A stretch of DNA of 64,000 bases from Membranipora membranacea. Its lineage: Eukaryota; Bryozoa; Gymnolaemata; Cheilostomatida; Membraniporidae. Every line of letters starts with the position of its first letter. The stretch's first letter is position 1. Positions 1-12,499 of the stretch are shown here, in pieces. The position numbers were made by a program, and so were the translations under genes. The notes beneath the pieces were generated by a model. That model was not told where the DNA came from. It did not search any database and saw only the letters and a list, made by a program, of their open reading frames with translations. The DNA lies in the NCBI GenBank assembly GCA_914767715.1, contig OU612073.1:3038001-3102000 (forward strand). Reading direction: 5' to 3'.

Positions 1-207
1 AACCTTGATCAGCATACAGGTTGTTCCTTGTTATATACTGAGATCAGCACCTTAGCAAGGAGAGAGCAAATCACTAACACTGAATCGCCAAAACCTAATT
101 CTGTTTATACCCAATTGTAGAAGTTTATATTCATATGGAACTTAGTGGACAAAGATATTATAAACACTTAATTTATTAATTATTTATTAATTACAATAAT
201 AACTAAC

Positions 208-3200
208 CTGGTGACCGACTGTTATCTGTTGATCGTCCTCATGTGACTCCATGACTGAGAGAAGCTGCTGAGATTCAGCAGATACATTGACAGCATTCTC
301 ACCTACGGCAGCACCTGATGACGTTACGTCACCCTCAATAAGCATGTCTGTCGTGATCGGAGTGGGGAATGTGGATTGATCTACAATACATATTAATTTT
401 TTTCAAAGAGCAATTCAATTACCAATCTTTATTTGATTTATCTGCTACATGCCTATTTTTATTATGTTACTTTTGATTTTATTATATTACTCATGTACAA
501 TGCTTAGCAATCATATTTTTAACAATTTTACGAAGCATTTTATGGATCAACTTCATTATCATTATTAAAACTTCTTTATGATTTCTTTCAATTTTAAAGT
601 TCTAAAAACTGGTTGGCCGTAGCATAGACATCGATAAATCGATGCCTAATCAGTTTTTGAGGTTTTCGTTATTACTGGTTGACGAAAATCAGTGGTAGGG
701 ATTTATAGCTTGATGAATTTGAATGTCTGGAAAAAGCCTGTTACCCCCAGATAGTAGGCAGGATACGTGGGCTATTTTTTCAGCTAGCCCATTAAGTTCA
801 CTCTTGAACAAATCCCTACCACTTATTTCTTATATACAGGAGATTCACGAATAGTGGAACGACTCCCAAGAGCGACTTAGGTTTCTATTGGCTCGATTTC
901 TATGGCCGTATGACAGGACATCAATGCAAGCCCAGTTGTGGGCCTTTCAATTAAAAACAGCCAAAAATGCAATCTGATCTCATTGATGGAACTTCATACA
1001 TTCTGAGCGAGCGATTTAAGAGCGATTTTGTCTAATTGAAAGAACAAGTGAGTGAACATTTTGAGCAACGTGATAGTGATAATTTGCTTAAGTAAAGAAT
1101 CGCTCATTTTAATTGAAAGACACCTGGGTCGATACGTACCTGATTTATCTGTGGTGATCTCCACACTCTGAGATGATGTATCATCTTCTATCACAGTGTT
1201 ATTAGCCTGAGGCTGCTTCATAATCACCTCCTGTATCTTATTATCCTTCCCCACTATATATGTTTTTGTTACCGGGATCAAATTCCTGTTATCAATAAGA
1301 AAACGGATGCATCTATACGATGTTACAGAGTTTTAGGTCCCTGACTTAGCCTCAATCAAGCATGATCTAATTTACCTGCAGTTAGGTATGGAGCCGCCGC
1401 CGGCTCACCAGTAGAACGGGAATGAGCGGACTGCTGGCAATTTGGATCATACTTGATCTAGACTTGGCATGTATGTCCGGACAGACTGTTGGGCCTGTGT
1501 CTTTACAGATGTGGCAAATCTATGATTCTCAGGCGGTCATTGAAAGTTTCAATACGATACAATTTCAAATACTTTTTTTTGTTCTTGAGCCGGGCTTTTC
1601 TACGCTTACCAGGGGATGAATCACTGCAAACCAAAATTCAAGACTACTTTCAAAATGTCTTGAAAACTTGAAAAAAACATAATTCAAACTATCCGAAGCT
1701 TTACATCACCAGTGACTCAACCTCCTCGCTTACAGCTGGTGGTCTATATTGTCTTACATGGTTTGCTCGTCCTGTGTTTTAGGACTGGTCAGTCTGACTG
1801 TAGTAGTGACAGTATTTTTAGGTAAGCTTATCTCTGTTATATTAGGTGTTTTCTTTGCTCCTGTATATCAAATAGAAACCAACACTAAACTTTTCAATAT
1901 AGCATAATATGGGAAGTATGGTTTCTTCTTTCATTTCTCAGCTAACTTAGAAAATGGGCATGGTGAACATAGGAAATTAACGATGGAGAACCAATACTTA
2001 CTGTTTAAAGACGGCCAGAAACATAATATATATATGTATTCAAATGTCTACGTTTATATGTATTTATATGTTTATGAAGCCAGTTCATATAGTTGGGGGG
2101 GTTACCCACCTACGACCTCAGTCTGTGGGAGGACAACTCTGTGCTGTAATATTTTCTTAGCCTCAGCAGTCTGACTGAGCTTCAGAGCTACATTCTCTCG
2201 TGTTATCACCATCGGTTGCTGAGAAATAAAAAATCAGAGACTGTTGAGGAAACCTCTCTACTACACACAGTCTTACCAAGCACAAAAAATGATGAATTGT
2301 TTCATACCCACTCCAGGATAGCAAACATTGGTAAGAACCGATTGATGGTACCAAACCAGATAGTAGCAACAGTGTAGAGGTACCTTCTGAGATGCACAAA
2401 GAGTTTATCAAATCTTAAATATTGAATAATATTAGAATGATCTTATCCATTGCTATTGTCTTTCAGCAATTGAAATGAAGGCTTCAGATTTTTTTTTTAA
2501 ATCTAGAATGACCTGGTTGAGTATGTTATCCTGTCATGATGTTAATATTTTAAGATTTTAGTTCACCCCTGAATTGTTTTACTCACTTTTGGAGCGCCCG
2601 GAGGTCTACTCTTAGGAAACTTGACCTTAACTGGACTTGCCTCGACAAACGGACAAACCTGAAACAAAAGCACATGTGACCGTTATGTGTGACTTAAAAT
2701 TAAAGATTAAATAGCGGACTCAACCAAAGAAATGTGAGGCATGAAAGTACACCTCACTGCTGATGCATGACAATAACTCCATGGGTAATCGAGTGTTGAT
2801 ATAATAATATAGCAAAGTTAGATTCTAAAACAATTACAGAGAACACAACTGCAGCTTTTGATGTTTCAGACAGAAAATTCAGCTCTCGTTTGATAATAGC
2901 TTAGATTATGGCTACTGACAGCCATCATAGCAAATCTAAATTGCACTGAGTGTTTTAAAATAACTTCAAAGGGTTAGTGTCGTTTGTCCTTTAACTCGTC
3001 CTTACTACACCTTTAACTCGCCCTTACTACACCTTTAACTCGCCCTTACTACACCTTTAACTCGCCCTTACTACACCTTTAACTCGCCCTTACTACACCT
3101 TTAACTTGCCCTTACTACACCTTTAACTTGCCCTTACTACACCTTTAACTCGCCCTTACTACACCTTTAACTCGCCCTTACTACACCTTTAACTCGCCCT

Positions 3201-5945
3201 TACTACACCTTTAACTTGCCCTTACTACACCTTTAACTCGCCCTTACTACACCTTTAACTCACCTCCTCTCCCTGTAGAGTAAGTATATCCTCCTCACTA
3301 AGTATATGAGTGGATGAGGCGGGTATCATAGAAGTGTCCCGTCTAGGATCCAGTTCTGGGAGAGTTACACAGTCACTACTCGGGTCCATCAATGTAATCT
3401 CATCTGTTTGCTGGTAAAACGCATCAGATAAATGTCTGACATTGAAATAATATGCTGGTCGAGGCACAGAAGTCGAGATGTATGGATTGATATCATTGAT
3501 TCATGCCCGCAGTATTTGCATCAAATATGGGAATGATTTTATATCAACAAATATCAAGTAAAAATGCATGGTTGAGTTCAGAAAAAATAATTCCTGGTGC
3601 AGGGTTGATCATTCGGACCTTTTTTTATGGTGTAATTTTGAGGCTAGCTTATTTTAGACAATCTCTCACAACGTTTAAAAAAAGGTGCTATCACATCTCT
3701 AAGTATGCAGCGATACCTTGTCATTGATGACGATGGTCTGAGTCATAGCAGACGACTCATCACTTTCGTCAGGGTCAGCTATAGACAGTATGACCTCATC
3801 TCCAGGTGCCTCCTCCACCTCCTCTACTGTGATACCCGTTATATCCGGGTCTCCTAGTATAAGCTGTGAGGACTCTATTACTTCAGAGGGCTCCACTACC
3901 CCGATATCCTGAAAGGAAGTAAGAATCGGCATATATCCAATTAACAAGTCCATGGTAGATATAATAACACAGTTTGGCTGTTAGCAACCATACAAAAATT
4001 GTCAAATGCTTGTTCAAGGTCAGACATGTTCCCCGACCCATGTATATATCAGCGGTATCACTTTGCTGAACACAATGTGACACACTCTAATTGATTCACA
4101 GTGGCAAGTTTATGACTTATCAAGTGTAATTATTATGTGATTTCAAAATGATCAAGAGATTGCAAAACTTCATGTAGAAAAAACTTCCACAGACAACATC
4201 CATAAAAAAACCATGTCACGTAACTCACTAAGCACTTGGTCAATCACTTGCCCTTGTACACCTTTTGCCTCAAACTTACCGTATGCTGCTCAACAGTAGC
4301 GGTAGCAGGTTCTACAACCTGGTGTGTTTCCTCATTATCTCTCATAACAGTCTGATCTTCTGCATCCGCAGCAGCTTCCATCTCGGCAGTAGCAGCTTCT
4401 ACATCAGCCGTCTTTTCAGCGCTGACAGCACCATCTTGGCTTATCTCAGCATCTTCAACAACCTCCTCCTGAAGGCTCTCATCAGCAGCAGTCCCTGATT
4501 CAAGCACCACCGATTCTTCTATCACTGGGAACTCTTCCACCACCGGTGTCTCCTCTGTGTTTGCGTTCAACTCAACCTCAGCCTCGATTACAGCTTCTTC
4601 CATCGGCTCTGCAACTGAAACTTGTTCTGATAGCTCTTCTGCGGGCTCTTCTGCGGGTTTTTCTGCTGGCTCTTCTGCGGGAGTTTCATCTTGAACTTTA
4701 CGAGGTCTGCCTCTCTTTGGAGGGCTGACAGCTTCCGAATCTTTAGGCGATACTTCTGCCTTTTTGGCAGCAACTCTCTAAAATGGCATACAATCAGTTC
4801 AAGTATTGACTATAGTGTAAAGATTAACAGATTGATGAATCTTTGAATTCCAGATTCTGTTATATGAACTATTTACCAAGCCTAAGCATTTAGTATTATT
4901 CAGCGAACTCTCAGTTAAAGTAAAGCCGGAGACCTTATGCAAGTTTTCATCATGTTAGGTCGTTTCGACTATAGTACAAAGTAAAAGGCTTACCCTCGAT
5001 GTCCTTGATGACTTTACTTCCACCTGACGAAGTACAACTCGAGGAGTTGGTTTAGGACTCGGTTTAGGACTAAAAAAGCACAATGATTGCAAGTCATGAA
5101 AGTGGTGGTCTGAGTACAAACAATCGGAGGGGTTCATAGAACTTACACCGAAAGAGCACAAGACATTAAATTCTTTGCATGTTTACACATCCATAAACTA
5201 CAACATTAACTCAAGCTAAGCAAATTTTAGTCATATGTTAACTACCCATAACCCTCTACAGTTGTTGTATGAAACTTACGTAGACTCCGCAGGAGTAGAC
5301 TGCTTTCTTGTCTTCTTTGCTGGTTGAGGCTCTGGTGTTGCAACTAAAAATATACCGCGATATAGAAAACACCTAGTTTGATTGCTTCAACTTAAACTTG
5401 ATTGTTAACAACAATATGAAACACATCAGCATACTTTGAGACACTACCTATAGGGGCCTACCTGTTTGTGACTGTTTTCTTGCTTTCTTAGCTGGTTGGG
5501 ATTCTGGTGTTGTACCTAAAAATTACAATGGGTTACATTTAAATAGTTGTTCATCAGGACTACGTCAGGTAGCTGAGCAATTATCAGGTAATGTGGTCGG
5601 ACAAAAAGACTTAGATGAATACTGGCATAAGGGATTCTGTTGCATGCTGTAAACCATCACATTTCTTGTCTTGACATAAGTACAAGTTGTAGCAGGGCGG
5701 AAAATATTTGGTTACATGGCTCACACATCTTGATTAAATTGCTCTGCTGAATGATACATTTAGCTCACCCAAAAAGGGTGGGGCACTGGTGGGTTGGCCA
5801 AACACCATTCTAACAGGGAGTTCTAAGTTTACCTACCCTTCTCATTAGCTGCTGAGGGGGATTTGCTTGGAGCTTTGGGAGGAGTTTTTCCAAGCATCTC
5901 CGCAGCGGTCCTCCGCTTACATGACCGCTTAGGTCTGCCCGACAT
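208..5945 (-). CDS. AT-hook protein with basic N-terminus and long acidic tail (3' end outside window)
   Basis: Exons, in order of transcription: 5945-5837, 5515-5462, 5343-5280, 5069-4994, 4777-4280, 3908-3717, 3410-3264, 2658-2587, 2218-2110, 1797-1758, 1285-1140, 380-208. All have AG/GT borders and phases agree throughout (1,680 nt, 560 codons). The start is ATG at 5945 (MSGRPKRSCKRRTAAEML), preceded by a CTTCTAG acceptor, so a 5' non-coding exon is likely. Residues 1-100 are basic, with two copies of a TPExQPAKKxRKQS module. A canonical AT-hook core, PPKRGRPRKVQDE, sits near residues 120-132. From about residue 133 the protein is strongly acidic (PAEEP-type repeats, then Glu/Asp/Val-rich exons). 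AT-hooks bind the minor groove of AT-rich DNA, so a nuclear chromatin or transcription role is inferred. No zinc finger or other domain is visible; one may lie beyond the left edge. The family is not recognised. Confidence 0.75.
381..1139. other. Last visible intron of the AT-hook gene
   Basis: Contains repeat family A at 603-915 and AT-rich sequence. No further exon with good borders and phase was seen. Bases 1-207 beyond the last exon likewise show no exon. Confidence 0.5.
603..915 (+). repeat. Interspersed repeat, family A copy 1
   Basis: About 310 bp that match, on the opposite strand, 61969-62272. Shared blocks include GCATAGACATCGATA near the left end, CAGTGGTAGGG, and GACTCCCAAGAGCG near the right end. 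It lies in an intron of the AT-hook gene. No coding potential is visible. Probably a non-autonomous transposable element. Confidence 0.7.
1354..1460. repeat. Short inverted-repeat element, ATCAAG...CTTGAT family
   Basis: The element runs from ATCAAGCATGATC to GGATCATACTTGATCTAG, so its ends are inverted copies. Related copies occur at about 13788-13870 and, as a tighter palindrome, at 21658-21749. It lies in an intron of the AT-hook gene. Likely a small MITE. Confidence 0.6.
2989..3260. repeat. 22-bp intronic minisatellite next to a splice donor
   Basis: About twelve head-to-tail copies of a 22-bp unit (CTTTAACTCGCCCTTACTAC plus AC), nearly identical apart from C/T changes at one or two positions. 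The array begins immediately downstream (minus strand) of the GTGAGT donor of the exon ending at 3264. The donor itself, read as GGTGAGTTAAAGG, resembles the repeat unit GGCGAGTTAAAGG, so the array seems to have grown from or into the 5' splice site. Confidence 0.9.
5280..5515 (-). repeat. Duplicated exon pair in the AT-hook gene
   Basis: Exon 2 (5515-5462) encodes GTTPESQPAKKARKQSQT and exon 3 (5343-5280) encodes VATPEPQPAKKTRKQSTPAE. Both start in the same phase and share the order TPE-QPAKK-RKQS. They look like a tandem exon duplication that doubles a basic AKK-x-RKQ motif. Exon 2 ends in phase 1, so removing it would keep the reading frame, whereas exon 3 ends in phase 2. Confidence 0.75.
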
Positions 5946-5953
5946 CTTGGCAC

Positions 5954-8870
5954 CTAGAAGACAATTAATAAATCATATGATGACAGGTGTTAGGAACAAC
6001 AGGTAGATCTCAAACTATATCATATCAAGAAGTTTAAGACCAATTCTTGACAATATCAAGGGGACAGGTTTTCAATGATTGTATTAATAAAAAGACAACA
6101 TCAGTGGTGCGCATACCACTACTCAACACACAGATCTTCAGCTAGGTGCCATGAGTCACGCGCTTTTTCTAGTTGAATCTCATCATGGGGGGTCTCAGCA
6201 GCATGAAGCCAAACCTGTGTGTTGATGAGCATCTCAATCCAACATTTCTATCCCTCAGTGCAAATTTGTCAGTGTCAGTATTTTGACATAATCGATGTGT
6301 TTTCGCTGTTGCGAAGCCAGGAAGGCTGCCAAATCTTCATTTTTCACTGCAATACACTGCATACACTCTAAGCCAAACCAGCGCAGGGAGGTTTGCTTTC
6401 CATCCACTCGTTATCATCGGCGCAAAGTCGCTATCGTCAAGGCACCCGCAACTCATGCCACATTTCACTTCTCAAATTCACCACATTGAGCATCGCACAT
6501 CTCATACTCAAGTCAGAGAGCTAACTTTTTTGCGCTACGGCGTGTGGGCTAACTTTGACTTCCTATCATGCTCTGCCTGCAATTAATGCGAAAGCCAAGT
6601 TTTTGAGCCTATGTTTGCTATGCTTTAGATCTTACCTCAGACCCATTTTGCTTCTGCACCCTCAAAGTTTTGACTACTTTAATTTGAGTATTAAAGACAC
6701 AATCCCTACCCAGCCTACTGCCCCTAGTAGTTTGCTGATCATCAGTAATTAACTGAGGGATGATGAAGGATTAACTCTCGGTGTAACAATGGATGGAACA
6801 TATAAACAACTTTTCTGTAAGTCAATCAGCCACAGATGTACTAATTATGATGATGTGCTACCAGCTAGAAAAGATGAGACAGATAGACCAGTCTGTCCAA
6901 ACTATATATATATATATATTACATGACAAAGAATGGATGGAGGCTGTTTTTTGTAAAGTCTAGTAAGCTGAGATAGATAGAATTAGATAGAACAGGTTCT
7001 CCCTGGATAGAAGTATTATATATACTTTCACAATCAACTTTGTTCTTACCATTATCCAATTATAATTTAATTAGTTGTTGAAAACCATGATGATGTGTAT
7101 TGCTGTAGTCAAGTATGTATATATGCATGGCTAAGCAACCAGTTGAAATTATTGGTGAAGTGAATTACCATCAATCAACATTCAAATCAGAAGTTGGGAT
7201 TCTCCCATTCTTATCTAGCATTCAATGTTCATGGTACATCAAGGAATGGGTTTCTCATACTAAACTTGACATGGTGAGTTCAAGAACCAAGTTCAGTTTC
7301 ATTTTCAAAAAGGGGGCTGACTTGAATTGGTTTTCCATTTTCAATTTTTTCTCTTTTTCATTTTCAATAGAAAATAAAGAGAAAAAATGGAGAACCATGT
7401 AGAAATAGAAGCAGATGTACAAGTCTTTGAACAACATGAGGACATAAAAACATCTTTATACATACTTACAGCTAAACTTGAGTACCTCAACTGTGATTGT
7501 AGTGTAGAATATGGGGTAAAATGAGCAGTTTTCAGTGTAGATTTCAAAAATGAGATGAATTACAAGGACAGCGATTCTAGTACCGCCATTTTGTGCGCCT
7601 TAAAGTGACCGGTAGAGGGAGCTGTTCTCTGTGTAATACGTCATCAATATTTGTGTACTAATGACTTTGTAAACATTGACTCATGATCATAATAGAGGAA
7701 AGAGAGTGATTCTGAATCAGCAGTTCCTTTTTGACTCAGTAAAAATCTTGTTATACTGTTTTTAAAACAGAGTTACAACCACTGTGACAGAGCATTGTCT
7801 GAGGTTTCATATTTGTTTTTGCTAGAACCATAACATAGTGACAGTGAGTAGAAGAACAGAGAATAGATAGATACCTTGCTTGCTGCCCGAAACTGAGTGT
7901 GAACTTTTCAGGAAGAAGGAGAACCAAACCTGTTGGCGTTGCAGAAGTGCCATAAAGGTGTGAACAATCAAAGAGGTAAGAGCAGTTATAAACTAATGAA
8001 GCTGTATGTCTGGAATCTGGTTGTGTGACACAGTTAAGTTTGTGATACAAAAAGTGTACTAGCACTAGCAGCTTAACACACTCACTGACAACTGACATTT
8101 GCAGTCCATTTACCTCTCCCTTTAGACCAACCAACCAGCACCAACTTTCAACTCTGACTTGAGGAATTCAATTCAAAGATTCTAGCCGAAAAACTGTTCA
8201 TCACAAAACATGGCCACCTACTACACAATTCTATGTCATTATATAAATATATTTGCCTGCATTCACCATCATCCACAGATGTCCTCTTTACTTTCGACTC
8301 GATCCAAAGCATCCACCTCACAGGGCACACATGAATAACTATACCTTCAGTGTGTCATCGTGGTTTGGTTTGTAGATCATATTTTGTAGTTTTGCTGTGG
8401 GTTAATTGCTGCGTACTAATGAGAATATATATATAAATATATGGGGGGGGGGGGGTGTACACGCAGGCACAGTTAGGATTGAAAAGATGGTGTGGCTTGA
8501 TTTCAGTATGTGGATATAAAACATAGGAGAAACTTTTCCCAGGCGCTGGTTTACCAAACTTGAAGATTTTATGCTAACGCTATGTCCATTTTTAAGTATA
8601 TGGGCACCGATAACTAGGTCTAGCAGCAGCAGCAGTATGTTGCCAGTCGGTCCTGAAAACAGATTGAATTAATTTGAAGAGATTGCCTACTCATAATAGC
8701 TGATACAGCTTCCATCTTACTACATAAATTTAATGTTTCTTTTTGCTTGGATTTCTAAATGTACTACTTTAATTGATTGTAGGTGAATTGTTACCAGCAA
8801 AGACTATCACCGCTTGGGAAGGATCACAATTAAAAGACGCTAAGTCAGAGTCACACAGAAGGAGCTCAAT
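5954..8870. other. Intergenic region between the divergent AT-hook gene and CHMP1
   Basis: AT-rich sequence with a short TA microsatellite near 6905 and a G-run near 8446. All open frames are short, have no splice support and resemble nothing known. Promoters of both flanking genes, which are transcribed away from each other, should lie here, but no specific element could be called. Confidence 0.5.
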
Positions 8871-11589
8871 ATGCCTAATATAGAGAGTGAGTAGCCTGCA
8901 GTGAATGGGCAATTGCTGGCACCGCCTAATTCACAAAACACTTTATCCTTTCTGCTTCCGCTGGATTTGCATATCATCTTCCAGGATGTTGACACACAAA
9001 GCCTTTCGGCTGCCATAGTTCACCACTGTCTGCTCATACTTACTTTGTTCACCTATGGTCGATGTTGCATTGTGGAATGCCAAGCAAAGATGTTTCTCCA
9101 ATGGCCAAAAATATTTTGTGAATGTTAATTCAATTTGTAAAAGGCTCGTTGTGTATGAGGATCAGCCAATCACAGGAATTTAAAAGGGTATTTCACTTGT
9201 GACATGTCAGGTGGTGATACATCTGTGTTTATGTATCAACAGAGAACCCTGACACCAAGTATTATTCAAATTTCCGTTGTCTGGCTTTTGAACACATATT
9301 TTATTATCTAAGTGAAAAGAAGAGAGGGACTATCAAGACAGACATCGCTTTCTTGAAAAATTACTTCTTCATCCATCTATTTTATCGTTTGCAGAGGAAT
9401 TATTTAACTTAAAGTTTGCGGCTAAAGACTTGGAAAGAAATGCCAAGAAATCAGAAAAGTCTGAGAGAGAAGAAAAGGGAAAGCTGAAAAAGGTAAAACT
9501 TGAGTAGCTGTACCTGTCGGTTCTCAGGGTGCGACCCGCACTGATCACCTGATAGGCTACACTATTGCATGTATATCTCTGATCGATAGAGAGAGCATTT
9601 ATTCACTTAGCTTGAGTACCTCGGAAGGAGTTTGGTGTGAACGCCAAGGTCAATTTCATCAATTAGGTTCTGTTCTACTAAATCAATTCTAAAAATTAGA
9701 GACGCAGATGCTAATAGTGTAGTCTCGATGTCAGGCAGGCAGATCAGGGAATGATGACCGTGTCGTGTTGTGATACCCATATACACTTTCAGCAATTTGA
9801 TGCTTGTGATAAGGAGAAAGGTCTATTCCCACAGATCATGTAGTCCTACCATTTACTTCTTTAGATCAACGTTAACGTAATGCTTCCTAGAATGAATGTA
9901 TTTATATCCTAATATAAAGTCTATATCTGACTGTCAATTGTGTATATTAATGGTTCATAATTTTTCTATGGTTAGTCATTGAGACTGTCATTGTGTCTTT
10001 AAGAAGTTATCAGCTAGATTCTGCCATGACAATTTGTTATTTTGCAGGAAGGGTAGGCTTTGAAACTTTTATTTTATTCATTTTATATGATATTTTTTAG
10101 GCTATGGCAAAGGGAAATATGGAAGGAGCAAAAATTCATGCAGAAAATGCCATCAGACAGAAAAACCAGGCGCTAAACTACAGAAGGATGAGTGCTAGGA
10201 TCGACGCTGTAGCATCACGAGTACAAACTGCTGTCACCACTAAACAAGTCACTAAGTCTATGGGTGGTGTGGTCAAGAGTATGGAGTCAGCCATGAGATC
10301 TATGAACTTAGAGTCGGTATGTCGTCTATCTCTAAAGTACATAGCCCTAGTTTCATTTAGTCGAACTGATGCTGAGATTGTTCTAAAATATATAAATGAA
10401 GTAGATAGTTTTATTAAGAATACTGAGATTAGCTCTGAAATATTCGAACTGTGTTATTGACGTGATTTTATCTTACACTGTCAACGTGCCGTTTCCTCCA
10501 ACTTACTGGGAACATGCATGCATGATATTAACCTTTAACAACTTGGGTGGAAACAAATCCATCACTCTATTGATGGTTAGGCATTGCACTGGGTTTGCTC
10601 TAGTAGTACATTAATCAATTATTTAAAGTCACAGTTTGAGCCTACAACTGATAACTGTCAGAGATCAGTGGTACTTAATTGTTTTCTCATTTGACAATAC
10701 TATCTAATTAACAATCATCCTTCCTACCTAATTAAATCTCCATTATTTACTGGGTTACAGATATCAAACCTGATGGATAGATTTGAGACACAGTTTGAGA
10801 ACTTGGACGTTCAGTCTCAAGTCATGGAGAATACTATGATGGCCTCCTCTACCCTCACAACACCACAAGGAGAAGTCGATTCTCTCATGTCTGAGGCGGC
10901 TGATGAAGCAGGGTACGTATCATAGAGTGATAACAGCAGCTTAGACTTGAGGGTAAATCAAGTCCTAACTTCATTTAATTGAATTGTTACTTGATTTAAA
11001 GTTATTCTCCCACTTATTCAAGTTATTAAGACCTGAGAATAAGTCAGCCACAGTCAATTCAGTTAAGTTGTAAGTCATGACTTGATTAAGTCGAGCTTGT
11101 TTCTTAGCCTATTTTTGGAGTTGTCCCATCTTGATTAGTTTGAATTCTCTTTACATAGGAAAGTAACACAATATAATCTCTATAAAATTATGCTCTTTCA
11201 GCTAATTATCCACATTACTGATGCTTTCGCTATCACTAAGATTGGGGTTATCATGATGGTGGTGATGCAAGACTTCTTTTTAAACCCTAGACTAAACAAC
11301 TCACTTATGTACACTTGTGGTTTTACCAGGGAGTTTGGGACATACGTCCCTTGTTATACACCTACAAGCTGTCACGTATTGTGAGTTGTTCCATCTTAAA
11401 TAGTGTGGTATATTGTAGATATGAACAAAAATTATCACCGTGTATTTATGATGTTACATACTTTTGTATTGTAGTATCGAGTTGAATATGGAGTTGCCTT
11501 CTAGTGGAACAGCTACAGTCGGAGCCAGCGCACAGTCTCAAGAACAAGACGAACTGTCGCAAAGACTACAAAAACTTAGAAATGTATAA
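8871..11589 (+). CDS. CHMP1: ESCRT-III subunit CHMP1 (charged multivesicular body protein 1)
   Basis: Five exons: 8871-8886, 9395-9492, 10101-10316, 10761-10912, 11475-11589; 597 nt, 198 aa plus stop, the usual length of CHMP1A/B. Exon 1 is 16 nt (MPNIE, with the next codon split) and ends at GTGAGT. The sequence follows CHMP1 throughout: KELFNLKFAAKDLERNAKK (helix 1), AENAIRQKNQALNYRRMSAR, VDAVASRVQTAVT-like core, ISNLMDRFETQFENLDVQ, and STLTTPQGEVDSL. The C-terminus DELSQRLQKLR fits the MIM1 consensus that binds MIT domains of VPS4, spastin and related proteins. Known role: recruits VPS4 and remodels endosomal, midbody and nuclear-envelope membranes in the cytoplasm. Transcribed away from the AT-hook gene about 2.9 kb upstream. 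One CHMP1 gene is seen, so an A or B label is not justified. Confidence 0.96.
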
Positions 11590-12040
11590 AAGTTTCAGCT
11601 TTTTTGTAATCAGATCAAAGGATTTTTTTATTTCCATTTTCGGCACAGCATGTTTCATACCTTGGAGATTGGCCATAGAGCTTTTAAAACATACTGTTTT
11701 GCATACCAAGAGGTTCAACACTTGAAACCACACAATGGCTGCAGTCTTTCATATATCCTTTGATTAGTTTAGTGAAACCCTACCTTATTGGGTTGATGCA
11801 TAGTGAATGTAAAAGTTAAACGATTCACTCGTGCTTATTATAAATGGTATCATGGGATGCGTATGTTGCTTCAATAGAATCACAACCCAACAAACTATGT
11901 TATATTTTTAGCTCGTAAATAGACATTCGGAAATATTATGTTTCCAAACTTAGTATTGTGGAGCATTTTCAGTTTCAGCAATTATATTTTTTGTTATTTT
12001 GGTCATGGTATTAATAAAATAAGGATAATATGTACAATGA
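11590..12040 (+). other. CHMP1 3' untranslated region
   Basis: AT-rich sequence follows the TAA stop; an AATAAA signal lies at 12013-12018 (within TTAATAAAATAAGG). It is the first good polyadenylation signal downstream. No other feature is seen here. Confidence 0.55.
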
Positions 12041-12109
12041 TATTATTGTCTTTACTCCATTTGTCTCCTTGTCCACTCCACTTGTATTTATTTGATTAGA
12101 TTAATTCTG

Positions 12110-12300
12110 CAGCCATCCAGTTGGTGAGTACTAATGAATGCAACACCCACAATACACATTGAGCAGTGCTAGAAGTAGTATATTTCTTTACAATCAATTA
12201 TCACTATTTTGTGCTTCAATGTTTGCAAACAGTAAAGCAGTCAGCCGCACACATTCAAGAAACTTTTTAAAAATTCAATTTACAAAGCCAAAGCAATTTA
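12110..12300 (+). repeat. 5' marker of the duplicated locus, copy 1
   Basis: The block starting ATTCTGCAGCCATCCAGTTG and running to about 12296 recurs at 16622-16815 with only scattered changes. It marks the left boundary of the segmental duplication that contains the small membrane-protein gene. In copy 1 it is separated from the gene by the TA-flanked foldback at 12500-13226; copy 2 lacks that foldback. Confidence 0.8.
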
Positions 12301-12499
12301 TTTAGAATGATGTTTTGCCAGATAAATACGCTATAATAAACAATCATTATAAGAAACTAGAGTCTACGCTTTGTGACATTGTTAAATTTCTGGCTGCTCC
12401 CACTGACAAGAAAATTCTGCCCAAAACAATCTAGCAGAAAAATCTAATATGCAGTATTAATGCAGCTTTATATACAACAACTACAACAAACTAACAATA

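Noticed and set aside
2989-3260. Regular short repeats considered as a CRISPR array
   Set aside because: The 22-bp units are directly adjacent with no unique spacers; it is a eukaryotic intronic minisatellite.
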